From NCBI GenBank assembly GCA_002428045.1, contig DIZZ01000178.1:1-10875 (forward strand): a DNA stretch of 10,875 bases, read 5' to 3'. This DNA is from Verrucomicrobia bacterium UBA6015. Lineage in GTDB: Bacteria > Verrucomicrobiota > Kiritimatiellia > UBA8416. Made by a program: the position numbers and the translations under genes. Position 1 is the stretch's first letter. The number at the start of each line of letters is the position of its first letter. Positions 1 to 7,232 of the stretch are shown piece after piece. The notes below the pieces were generated by a model. The model saw only the letters and a program-made list of their open reading frames with translations, was not told where the DNA came from and made no database searches.

Positions 1-555
1 CGCGCCTTCCTGCGCCAGGACCCCGACATCATGATGATCGGTGAAATCCGCGATATCGAGACCGCGCAGATCGCGGTGCAGGCGTCGCTTACCGGCCATC
101 TGGTGTTCAGCACGCTGCACACCAACGACGCGGCCGGTGCCGTGACGCGCCTGATCGACATGGGCATCGAACCGTTCCTGATATCCTCGACGCTGGAAGC
201 GGTGCTCGGCCAGCGGCTGGTGCGCATGGTCTGCGACAAGTGCAAGACACCCTATACCCCCGAGCAGGATGTGCTCGATATGCTGGGGATGTCGCGCCAG
301 GATATCGGCGACCGCCCGTTCTTCTACGGCGCAGGCTGCTCGGCGTGCAACGACACGGGCTACCACGGAAGGCGCGGGCTTTACGAGTACCTTTCCGTCA
401 CGGAACCCATCCGCCGGCTCATCAACGAACGCCAGCCAACCATCGTCATCCGCGACAAGGCCATCCAGCTCGGCATGATCAGCATGCGACAGCACGGCGT
501 CCAGTGCCTGCTCGATGGCTATACAACCGTCGATGAGGTGGTGAAATACACATGA
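1..555 (+). CDS. GspE/PilB-family secretion or pilus assembly ATPase, C-terminal part (5' end outside window)
   Basis: This is the C-terminal 184 residues of a cytoplasmic hexameric ATPase that powers a type II secretion system or type IV pilus. The frame is open from the first base, so the gene starts upstream. The sequence begins inside the Walker B region (LRQDPDIMMIGEIRDIETA), followed by the conserved STLHTNDA histidine box at about 110-130. Four cysteine codons at 232, 241, 337 and 346 form the CxxC...CxxC zinc-binding element typical of GspE and PilB, and the end (DGYTTVDEVVKYT) matches the family C-terminus. GspE and PilB cannot be separated with confidence from this part alone, so no symbol is given. 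The stop codon overlaps the start of the next gene in ATGA, which suggests translational coupling. No other secretion gene is visible here; partners would be to the left. Confidence 0.95.
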   Translation, partial: RAFLRQDPDIMMIGEIRDIETAQIAVQASLTGHLVFSTLHTNDAAGAVTRLIDMGIEPFLISSTLEAVLGQRLVRMVCDKCKTPYTPEQDVLDMLGMSRQDIGDRPFFYGAGCSACNDTGYHGRRGLYEYLSVTEPIRRLINERQPTIVIRDKAIQLGMISMRQHGVQCLLDGYTTVDEVVKYT

Positions 556-2297
556 CGGAAGCACCCGTCCATACCACGCCCCGGCAGACGTACCGCCGGC
601 TGATCCGCTACACGCGCCCCTATCTCGGACGGCTGATCACCGGCGGCATCTGCGGCGTGCTGTTTGCCGGATCAACCGTCGGCGTCCTGCCGGTGCTTGA
701 ACGCATGCTCGGCGACTTCTTCGATCCGGAGCAGGCACTGACGCTGCAAGGCTCCCTGCTGCTGGGCGGGGCGGTGATTTTGCTGATGCTGTTTCGCGGC
801 ATCGGCCAGTACGCGAACACCTACCTGGTTGAATGGGTCGGCAACCGGGTGGTGATGGACCTGCGGCAGAGCGCATTCGCGCACCTGCTGGAACTGCCGG
901 TCGGGTATTACAATTCCACCCAGACCGGCGAGATGATCTCGCGCACGGTCAACGATTCGGCCCTGCTGGAGCGGGCCGTGGCCACGGTGCTTACGGATCT
1001 GGCGCGCCAGCCGATCGTGCTCGCCGGCGCGGTGGTCTACGCCATCACCCGCGACTGGCGGCTTGCCCTGGCCGCGCTGCTGGTCTTCCCGCTCTGCCTG
1101 GTGCCGATCCTGGTTTTCGGCAAACGCGTGCGCCACGCGGCCCGCGAAGGGCAGGAGCGCATGGCGGAGATCGTCTCCATCATGCAGGAATCCATCCGCG
1201 GCGTGCGCATCGTCAAGGCCTTCTGCATGGAGTCGCGCGAGCAGGCCCGCTTTGATGCCGCCAGCAAGCGGTTCTTCCGGCGGGTCATGCGGATCGTCAG
1301 CGCCAAGGCATTGATTGAACCGATCATGATCCTGCTTTCCGGTTTCGGCCTCGTGCTGGCACTGGCCTACGCCTCGCGGCTGGGAATGCCATGGAATGAG
1401 TTCGTGACCATGCTGCTGGCCCTGATCATGCTTTATGAACCGGTCAAGAAACTGGGCAAGATCCACCTCAGCATAGAGCAGAGCTCGGCGGCGGCTGACC
1501 GCATCTTCGAGATCCTGGACACGCCGCTGATGGTCACCGACAAGCCGGATGCCGGCACGCTGGACGAGCCGGTCAGCACGATCACGTTCGAGCGTGTCGG
1601 CTTCCGCTACGCCGAGGAGCCTGTGCTTTGCGATATCTCGCTGGAGGTCAAGGCGGGTGAGCGCATCGCGCTGGTCGGCGGTTCCGGAGCCGGCAAGACG
1701 ACGCTGGTCAACCTGCTGCCGCGCTTTTTCGATGTCACCGAGGGGCGCATCCTGGTCAACGGCCACGACCTGCGCGACCTGACACTGCGCTCGCTGCGCT
1801 TGAAGACGGGCATCGTCACGCAGGACACGTTCCTCTTCAGCGATACCGTGGCCGCCAACATCGCCTACGGCCTGCCGGACGCACCGATGGAGAAGATCGA
1901 GGCCGCCGCGCGCATGGCGCATGCCCACGACTTCATCATGGAAATGCCGGCGGGCTACGACACCCAGGTCGGCGAGCTCGGCATGCTGCTCTCCGGCGGC
2001 CAGCGCCAGCGCCTGGCCATCGCGCGGGCGGTGCTGAATGATCCGGAGATCCTGATCCTCGACGAGGCGACCAGTGCGCTCGATACGGAATCCGAACGCA
2101 TGGTGCAGGCGGCGATCGACGCGCTGGTGAAAGGTCGCACGGTCTTTGCGATCGCGCACCGGCTCTCGACCATCATGAACTGCAACCGCATCGTGGTGCT
2201 CGACAAGGGACGCATCGCCGAGATCGGCACCCACGACGTCCTGCTGGCGCACAGCGGGATCTACCGGCGGCTCTACGACCTGCAGTTCGACCGGTAG
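552..2297 (+). CDS. msbA: MsbA-like lipid/multidrug ABC exporter (fused membrane and ATPase domains)
   Basis: A 581-residue half-transporter of the inner membrane, expected to flip lipid A-core or a similar lipid using ATP. The first ~320 residues form the six-helix ABC exporter domain; the rest is the nucleotide-binding domain. Visible motifs are Walker A GGSGAGKT (about residues 377-384), signature LSGGQ (480-484), Walker B ILILDE with D504 and the catalytic E505, and the switch histidine H536 in AIAHRLSTI. Length fits MsbA (about 580). The ATG at 552 overlaps the stop of the upstream ATPase gene by four bases; a GAGGTG lies 11 bases upstream, so translation is probably coupled. The family also contains multidrug exporters, so the lipid A role is inferred from overall resemblance and from kdsD elsewhere in the window. 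No downstream gene follows on this strand for almost 4 kb. Confidence 0.85.
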   Translation: MTEAPVHTTPRQTYRRLIRYTRPYLGRLITGGICGVLFAGSTVGVLPVLERMLGDFFDPEQALTLQGSLLLGGAVILLMLFRGIGQYANTYLVEWVGNRVVMDLRQSAFAHLLELPVGYYNSTQTGEMISRTVNDSALLERAVATVLTDLARQPIVLAGAVVYAITRDWRLALAALLVFPLCLVPILVFGKRVRHAAREGQERMAEIVSIMQESIRGVRIVKAFCMESREQARFDAASKRFFRRVMRIVSAKALIEPIMILLSGFGLVLALAYASRLGMPWNEFVTMLLALIMLYEPVKKLGKIHLSIEQSSAAADRIFEILDTPLMVTDKPDAGTLDEPVSTITFERVGFRYAEEPVLCDISLEVKAGERIALVGGSGAGKTTLVNLLPRFFDVTEGRILVNGHDLRDLTLRSLRLKTGIVTQDTFLFSDTVAANIAYGLPDAPMEKIEAAARMAHAHDFIMEMPAGYDTQVGELGMLLSGGQRQRLAIARAVLNDPEILILDEATSALDTESERMVQAAIDALVKGRTVFAIAHRLSTIMNCNRIVVLDKGRIAEIGTHDVLLAHSGIYRRLYDLQFDR

Positions 2298-2330
2298 GCC
2301 ACCCACATACAGCTATGACAGGGATATATC

Positions 2331-2360
2331 TGGCCACAAAAAGGCACATAAAACACAAAA
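2331..2360. repeat. A-rich segment with internal CACA-A(n) reiteration
   Basis: About 30 bases starting TGGCCACAAAAAGGCACATA contain three successive CACA plus A-run units. It sits 33 bases after the msbA stop, in otherwise GC-rich DNA. From memory similar segments recur in intergenic regions of some PVC-group genomes, but only one copy is present here, so its status as a dispersed repeat is unproven. Confidence 0.35.
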
Positions 2361-2391
2361 GAATCATGAAAGCGGGAACCTTTGCTCGGTG

Positions 2392-2487
2392 ACCCACCCC
2401 GCCCTTCGGGCACCCCTCCATGGAGGGGACCATTTGCGTTGTGCAGAGATCCCCTCCTCGGAGGGGTGCCCGAAGGGCGGGGTGGGT
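2392..2487. repeat. Paired opposed GC-rich repeat units (REP/BIME-like), 28-bp perfect inverted arms
   Basis: The left arm 2392-2419 (begins ACCCACCCCGCCCTTCGGGC) is the exact reverse complement of the right arm 2460-2487. Each arm also holds its own mini-hairpin GCCC-TTC-GGGC. The inner end of each unit forms a second palindrome: CCCCTCCATGGAGGGG at 2413-2428 and CCCCTCC-TC-GGAGGGG at 2451-2466. The 22 bases between those palindromes are not palindromic. So two copies of one unit lie head to head, the organisation of bacterial interspersed mosaic elements built from REP-type palindromes. On RNA it would fold into a very stable long stem and could act as a terminator or RNase barrier for msbA. 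No REP-associated transposase is in the window. Confidence 0.8.
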
Positions 2488-2509
2488 TTGTTGCCCGCGA
2501 CTCGTAGTC

Positions 2510-2782
2510 CTACATGCACAACATAGGCAACACCCACAGTAATATCGTGAGCCCGCTGATGAAGAGGCCAGCTATTGGGTATTTCTTCGACTCACCCTTG
2601 AACAACGCCACTATGCACAAGATGAACGCCAGAGGCGGTCCGAACATGATGAGGATTCCTACCAGGAATCCAAGTGGAGAACCTCAGCCAAATCCTGGGA
2701 CGCCAGCCATAGCGCACAGAATCAAGATCCACGGAGATGCGGAAAGCCAGAACCCGCTCCTGCCTGTATTCATATTCTTCAT
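2510..2782 (-). pseudogene. Small membrane protein gene interrupted by an in-frame TGA
   Basis: Read on the minus strand from the ATG at 2782-2780, this frame is 90 codons long and open except for a TGA at 2686-2684 (codon 33), ending at TAG 2512-2510. Both halves look like real membrane protein: before the stop a hydrophobic run (PWILILCAMAGVPGFG), after it two probable membrane helices (FLVGILIMFGPPLAFILCIVALF and AGLFISGLTILLWVLPML, quoted only in part as key stretches) split by a short charged loop KGESKKYP. The layout recalls small DUF4190-like two- or three-helix proteins, but I do not recognise the family. TGA is a normal stop for other genes here, so recoding is unlikely; a nonsense mutation or sequencing error is simpler. 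A second product starting at an internal ATG after the stop is possible. No convincing ribosome binding site precedes the first ATG. Its base composition is more AT-rich than its neighbours, which fits acquired or decaying DNA. Confidence 0.5.
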
Positions 2783-2865
2783 ATTCTAAAGCTTGAAAAT
2801 TGTATTTCGCGGCTTGTTTTCGCAAATACTCCAAGCCACCGTCTTTTGCTTTCCCAGCCCTTATA

Positions 2866-2921
2866 CGGGAGGAGGCCGCTTTTTTCTTGCCGTGAAAGTA
2901 GGTCATTCGGGAGGAAGCCGC
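2866..2921. repeat. Short direct repeat pair, CGGGAGGARGCCGC
   Basis: CGGGAGGAGGCCGC at 2866-2879 and CGGGAGGAAGCCGC at 2908-2921 match at 13 of 14 positions with a 42-base offset. They flank a T-rich stretch. There is no coding explanation for them. Confidence 0.5.
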
Positions 2922-2970
2922 AAGATATTTGTCAGGCGGTTTGTGCGGCAGGGGGCAGAGGGGCATGGAG

Positions 2971-3010
2971 CAACGCTGCGGATGGGGTTCCGGGCTTACA
3001 ACGCTGCGGA
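2971..3010. repeat. Short direct repeat pair, CAACGCTGCGGA
   Basis: The 12-mer CAACGCTGCGGA occurs at 2971-2982 and again at 2999-3010, 28 bases apart. Both copies are followed by a related GGGG/GGGA...TTCCGG/TTCCG-like context, so the repeated unit may be longer and degenerate. It abuts the palindrome at 3021-3046. Confidence 0.5.
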
Positions 3011-3020
3011 CGGGATGGAA

Positions 3021-3046
3021 TCCGCCTTCGCTGAAGCTACGGCGGA
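3021..3046. repeat. Imperfect 26-bp palindrome (TCCGCC...GGCGGA)
   Basis: Arms TCCGCCTTCGCT and AGCTACGGCGGA pair at 10 of 12 positions around a GA loop. The outer six bases are perfectly complementary. The sequence looks like a dispersed palindromic repeat; I recall similar elements in PVC-group genomes, but only this copy is in the window. Confidence 0.6.
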
Positions 3047-3096
3047 CATGCCCGTCCGTCCGGGGGAAATGGTGGGGGGGCTTCCAGCTCGCCCAT

Positions 3097-3115
3097 CGGG
3101 AGCAAGATGCTCCCG
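3097..3115. repeat. Perfect 8-bp-stem hairpin downstream of mgtE
   Basis: CGGGAGCA (3097-3104), loop AGA, TGCTCCCG (3108-3115). It lies 25 bases past the mgtE stop on the minus strand. The minus-strand RNA has a T-run before, not after, the stem, so it is not a textbook intrinsic terminator, though it may still define the mRNA 3' end. It may also be a dispersed palindrome. Confidence 0.6.
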
Positions 3116-3139
3116 CCACTTTGGTAAAAAATTTCGACT

Positions 3140-4516
3140 TTACCCGGCGGCGGGGAGCATCAGCACGATGATGCCGTAGTAGATCAGCAGGGCGATGATG
3201 TCGTTGGAGGCGGTGACGAAGGGGCCGGAGGCGACGGCGGGATCGAACTTGCAGCGGTTGAGCAGCAGGGGGGCGAACGCGCCGAAGGTGGCGGCGAACA
3301 TCATGGCGCTGAACAGGGCCAGTCCCACCGCCAGGCCCAGCACCGCAGGCGGGTAGGCCGTCCCGTCGCCGATGATGAACGCGGCCCACAACCCGATTGC
3401 AGTCCCGCAGATGCCGCCCATCAGCATGCCAGTCATGATTTCTCGCAGGAAAACGCGGTACAGGTTCCTGCCGCTGAAGGAGCCGATGGCCAGGCCGCGG
3501 ATGATCAGGGTCGAGGATTGGATGCCGGTATTGCCGCCCATGGCCATGACGATGGGCACGAAGAAGCTCAGCGCGAGCACTTCCATGGTGCTGATGCTGT
3601 GCATGAAGGCCTTGAGGATCATGCTGGTGACCAGGCCCGTGCCCAGGGTGATCAGCAGCCACGGCAGCCGTGCCCGGCTGGCCTGGAAGGGCGACGAGTA
3701 TTCCAGCTCTTCGTCCGAGGAACCCGCCAGCTTGAAGATATCCTCTGACGCCTCCTCCTGCAGGACGTCGACGACGTCGTCGATCGTCACCCGTCCGACC
3801 AGGCGCCCGTCGGCATCCAGCACGGGCAGCGAGTTCATGTCGTACTTCGACATCAGGCGGGCAACCTCTTCCTGGTCGGTGTCCGTGCGGGCGAAGATGG
3901 CCTCGGCCTCGGCCAGCTCGTCCAGCGTCCTGTCGCGGTTGCCGGCCTTGAGCATCTTCCAGATCTGCACGTAGCCGAGGAGCTTGCCGTCGTTGTCAAT
4001 CACGTAGGTGGAATGCAGAGGCTCATCAAGTTCCAGAGAACCGATATATTCCAGCGCGTCCCTGGCGGTCTTGTGGCTGGACATCGCCACGAAATCGGTG
4101 GTCATGATGCCGCCGGCGGTTTCCTCGTCGAAGGCCAGCAGCTCGCGCACGTCCTCGGAGTCCTCGCGGTCCATCAGGTTGAGGATGGACTCGCTGCGGT
4201 CCGCATCCATCTCGCCAAGCACGTCTGCCGCATCGTCGGGGGCCATTTCCTCGACGATGTCCGAGATCTTCTCGGGTGTTAGCGCCTCGAGCAGCTCCTC
4301 CTCGACGGCATCGTCCAATTCGGAGAGGACATCGGCTTTCGTCTCGTCGTCGAGCAGGTCGAAGACGCCCGCGCGCAGGCTCTCCGGCGTGCTCTCGATA
4401 AGCTCGGCGATATCGGCCGGATGCAGATCCTTCAATAGCGGGCGCAGTTCCTCCCAGCACTCGCTGCGGATCAGCAGGGTGGCGTCCGCGACGCTGTTCT
4501 CGCTGTTTGGCTCCAT
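3140..4516 (-). CDS. mgtE: Magnesium transporter/channel MgtE
   Basis: A 458-residue homodimeric Mg2+ channel of the inner membrane. The order of domains is complete: an acidic helical N domain (about 15-130), two CBS domains (about 134-195, starting AGGIMTTDFV, and 200-258, with PVLDADGRLVGRVTIDDVV), a plug-helix linker, and five membrane helices from about 284. The pore-region signatures PIVMAMGGNTGIQSST (321-336) and DPAVASGPFVTASND (425-439) are intact; D439 appears by motif to be the pore aspartate (Asp432 in the Thermus enzyme). Known members sense cytoplasmic Mg2+ through the acidic N and CBS domains and close when it is high. The ATG at 4516 has only a weak G-rich ribosome site close by. 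It lies 42 bp after the carboxynorspermidine dehydrogenase-like gene on the same strand and is probably co-transcribed. No M-box-like leader is possible in so short a gap. Confidence 0.96.
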   Translation of the reverse strand: MEPNSENSVADATLLIRSECWEELRPLLKDLHPADIAELIESTPESLRAGVFDLLDDETKADVLSELDDAVEEELLEALTPEKISDIVEEMAPDDAADVLGEMDADRSESILNLMDREDSEDVRELLAFDEETAGGIMTTDFVAMSSHKTARDALEYIGSLELDEPLHSTYVIDNDGKLLGYVQIWKMLKAGNRDRTLDELAEAEAIFARTDTDQEEVARLMSKYDMNSLPVLDADGRLVGRVTIDDVVDVLQEEASEDIFKLAGSSDEELEYSSPFQASRARLPWLLITLGTGLVTSMILKAFMHSISTMEVLALSFFVPIVMAMGGNTGIQSSTLIIRGLAIGSFSGRNLYRVFLREIMTGMLMGGICGTAIGLWAAFIIGDGTAYPPAVLGLAVGLALFSAMMFAATFGAFAPLLLNRCKFDPAVASGPFVTASNDIIALLIYYGIIVLMLPAAG

Positions 4517-4558
4517 GCGACCCCCGGTTTCTCTGGCTTCTATACGTTGCCCTGAGGG

Positions 4559-5773
<1,215 letters not shown>

Positions 5774-5920
5774 GTTTGCTCTCCTTTCCGTGAATGCACC
5801 GATTGAGCGCGCAAAGAGTTGCGCAGACCGTCCGACAAGTCAAGATAATGTCAGAAACGGATGTGGGTTACGCTTGCGTCTTGGTCGCAAATTGGGCAGT
5901 ATGCGGATTGGCCACAGGCA

Positions 5921-5936
5921 AGGCCCCCAGGGGCCT
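5921..5936. repeat. GC-rich hairpin AGGCCCC-CA-GGGGCCT
   Basis: A perfect 7-bp stem with a two-base loop midway between the divergent genes. It is not followed by a T-run in either direction, so a terminator role is not supported. It may be a regulatory dyad or a dispersed palindrome. Confidence 0.5.
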
Positions 5937-6011
5937 CGGCCGAAAACAGGGTGATAACGTTTCTGGCGAGTTTGTGGGTGTGTGCGTTTCTGGCTGGTGA
6001 AGAATCGAATG

Positions 6012-6101
6012 AACATCCAACACCCAACGCCCAACATCCTACGCCCAAGTTCGGGAGTCTTTACTTGGATGTTGGGCGTTGAATGTTGGATGTTGGGCGT
6101 T
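6012..6101. repeat. Inverted array of heptamer units (AACATCC/AACGCCC and GGATGTT/GGGCGTT)
   Basis: The left half (6012-6046) is five consecutive 7-bp units: AACATCC, AACACCC, AACGCCC, AACATCC, TACGCCC. The right half (6067-6101) is five units of the complementary type: GGATGTT, GGGCGTT, GAATGTT, GGATGTT, GGGCGTT. Units 1-4 of the left half are the reverse complement of units 1-4 of the right half over 28 bp with two mismatches. The halves are 20 bp apart, and this spacer itself starts AAGT and ends ACTT. The array ends 25 bases before the leuB start, so it could fold in the leuB mRNA leader. Confidence 0.85.
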
Positions 6102-6126
6102 GAAATAGAGGAATAGGGAGGACGAT

Positions 6127-7221
6127 ATGGCATACAAGGTTGCGGTCCTGGCAGGGGATGGAATCGGTCCCGAGGTGATGGCGGAAGCCCGCAAGGTTCT
6201 GGCGGCGGTCGAGGCCCGGTTCGGCCTGTCGATCAGTTATGATGAGTACGATGTCGGCGGGGCGGCGATCGACCGGCAGGGCCGGGCCTTGCCCGAGGCG
6301 ACCCTGCGCGGCTGCGAGGCGGCGGATGCCATCCTGTTCGGCTCGGTCGGCGGTCCGGCCTGGGAGAAGCTGCCACCCGCCGAGCAGCCGGAACGGGCGT
6401 CGCTGCTGCCTCTGCGTTCCCATTTCGGGCTCTTCTGCAACTTGCGCCCCGCGAAGCTGCACAGCGGCCTGGAGTATCTCTCGCCCCTGCGTGCCGATAT
6501 CTCGTCGCGAGGGTTCGATATCCTGTGCGTTCGCGAGCTGACCGGCGGCATCTACTTCGGCAAGCCGAAAGGGCGGCAGGGCGATGGCGAGGCGGAGGAG
6601 GCATTCGACACGATGCGCTACAGCCGCCGCGAGATCGCCCGCATCGCCCGCAAGGCGTTCGAGGCGGCGCGCCTGAGGCGCGGCAAGGTGACCTCGGTCG
6701 ACAAGGCCAATGTGCTGACCACGTCCGTGCTGTGGCGCGAGGTGGTCATCGAGGTCAAACGCGAGTTCCCTGATGTCGCGCTGGAACATATCTATGTCGA
6801 CAACGCGGCCATGCAGCTCCTGCGCCGGCCCTCCGAGTTCGATGTGCTGCTCTGCTCGAACCTCTTCGGTGACATCCTCTCCGACGAGATCGCGATGCTG
6901 ACCGGCTCGATGGGCTTCCTGGCCTCGGCCAGCATCAACGAGACCGGCTTCGGCCTGTTCGAGCCGGCAGGCGGCTCGGCTCCGGACATTGCCGGCAAGG
7001 GTATCGCGAACCCAGTGGCCCAGATCCTGTCGGCGGCGCTGATGCTGCGGTTCAGCTTTGCGCAGTACGCGGCGGCCGATGCGATTGAACGCGCCGTGGC
7101 GAGGGCGCTGGCGGAATCGTACCTGACGGCGGAACTGCTGCCGGCGGAACGCAAGCCGGAAGCCAAGACCACTGTGCAGATGGGCGACTTCCTGGCGAAC
7201 GCCATCCGCGACGGCGTCTGA
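6127..7221 (+). CDS. leuB: 3-isopropylmalate dehydrogenase
   Basis: A 364-residue cytoplasmic enzyme that oxidatively decarboxylates 3-isopropylmalate to 2-oxoisocaproate with NAD+, the third step of leucine synthesis. It is full length and very close to the proteobacterial-type LeuB along its whole length. Visible active-site elements are GDGIGPEV (10-17), NLRPAKL, the catalytic Y143 in RELTGGIYFG, K193 in SVDKANVL, and metal-binding D225, D249 and D253 (FGDILSDE); numbering is offset by two from the E. coli enzyme. The NAD-binding stretch FEPAGGSAPDIAGKGIANP is intact. ATG at 6127 follows AGGGAGG with a five-base spacer. No leuA, leuC or leuD is adjacent. An MFS transporter gene follows after 11 bp. 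Confidence 0.97.
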   Translation: MAYKVAVLAGDGIGPEVMAEARKVLAAVEARFGLSISYDEYDVGGAAIDRQGRALPEATLRGCEAADAILFGSVGGPAWEKLPPAEQPERASLLPLRSHFGLFCNLRPAKLHSGLEYLSPLRADISSRGFDILCVRELTGGIYFGKPKGRQGDGEAEEAFDTMRYSRREIARIARKAFEAARLRRGKVTSVDKANVLTTSVLWREVVIEVKREFPDVALEHIYVDNAAMQLLRRPSEFDVLLCSNLFGDILSDEIAMLTGSMGFLASASINETGFGLFEPAGGSAPDIAGKGIANPVAQILSAALMLRFSFAQYAAADAIERAVARALAESYLTAELLPAERKPEAKTTVQMGDFLANAIRDGV

Positions 7222-7232
7222 AAGGACTGTGG

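Larger units (their letters stand above)
2298..3139. other. Repeat-rich intergenic island without an intact gene
   Basis: This 842-bp gap separates msbA from the end of mgtE. It holds an A-rich repeat-like segment, a pair of opposed GC-rich repeat units, a broken small membrane-protein gene on the minus strand, two short direct-repeat pairs, an imperfect 26-bp palindrome and an 8-bp-stem hairpin, each listed separately. The part from about 2500 to 2960 is clearly more AT-rich than the genes on either side. I see no transposase, integrase or RNA gene. A U-tract terminator for either flanking gene is not evident, although several hairpins could stop transcription. Confidence 0.8.
5774..6126. 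other. Divergent intergenic region between the dehydrogenase gene and leuB
   Basis: This 353-bp region must hold the promoters of two divergent genes. No convincing -35/-10 pair with normal spacing was found for either direction. It contains a GC-rich 7-bp-stem hairpin at 5921-5936 and, next to leuB, an inverted array of 7-bp units (6012-6101). Short open frames here have no recognisable product. No leucine-rich leader peptide for attenuation is apparent. Confidence 0.7.

Noticed and set aside
672..2306. A 544-codon open frame on the minus strand opposite msbA
   Set aside because: It lies antisense to a gene with all ABC exporter motifs. Its translation is rich in Arg, His, Gln and Asp with no recognisable domain, as expected of a GC-rich shadow frame.
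2392..2487. A CRISPR array or tandem-repeat locus
   Set aside because: There are only two units, in opposite orientation, with nested palindromes and no regularly spaced unique spacers.
2684..2686. Recoding of the TGA as selenocysteine or tryptophan in the small membrane-protein gene
   Set aside because: The ATPase and leuB genes end with TGA as a normal stop, no selenocysteine insertion hairpin is evident directly after the codon, and a simple nonsense mutation explains it.
2592..3662. A 356-codon minus-strand open frame running from inside mgtE across the repeat island
   Set aside because: Its first part is mgtE in another frame, and the rest crosses palindromes and the broken gene in a different frame. 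The stretch with many Lys, Tyr and Glu residues (about 2770-2910) is curious but has no start signal or recognisable domain.
5815..5843. A possible TTGACT -35 box on the minus strand for the dehydrogenase gene
   Set aside because: At 17-base spacing the -10 position reads AACTCT, which matches the consensus at only two positions.
5851..6048. A minus-strand frame with a CxxxxxCPIC zinc-ribbon-like stretch between the divergent genes
   Set aside because: The cysteine pattern is short, no start or ribosome site fits, and the frame runs into the heptamer repeat array.
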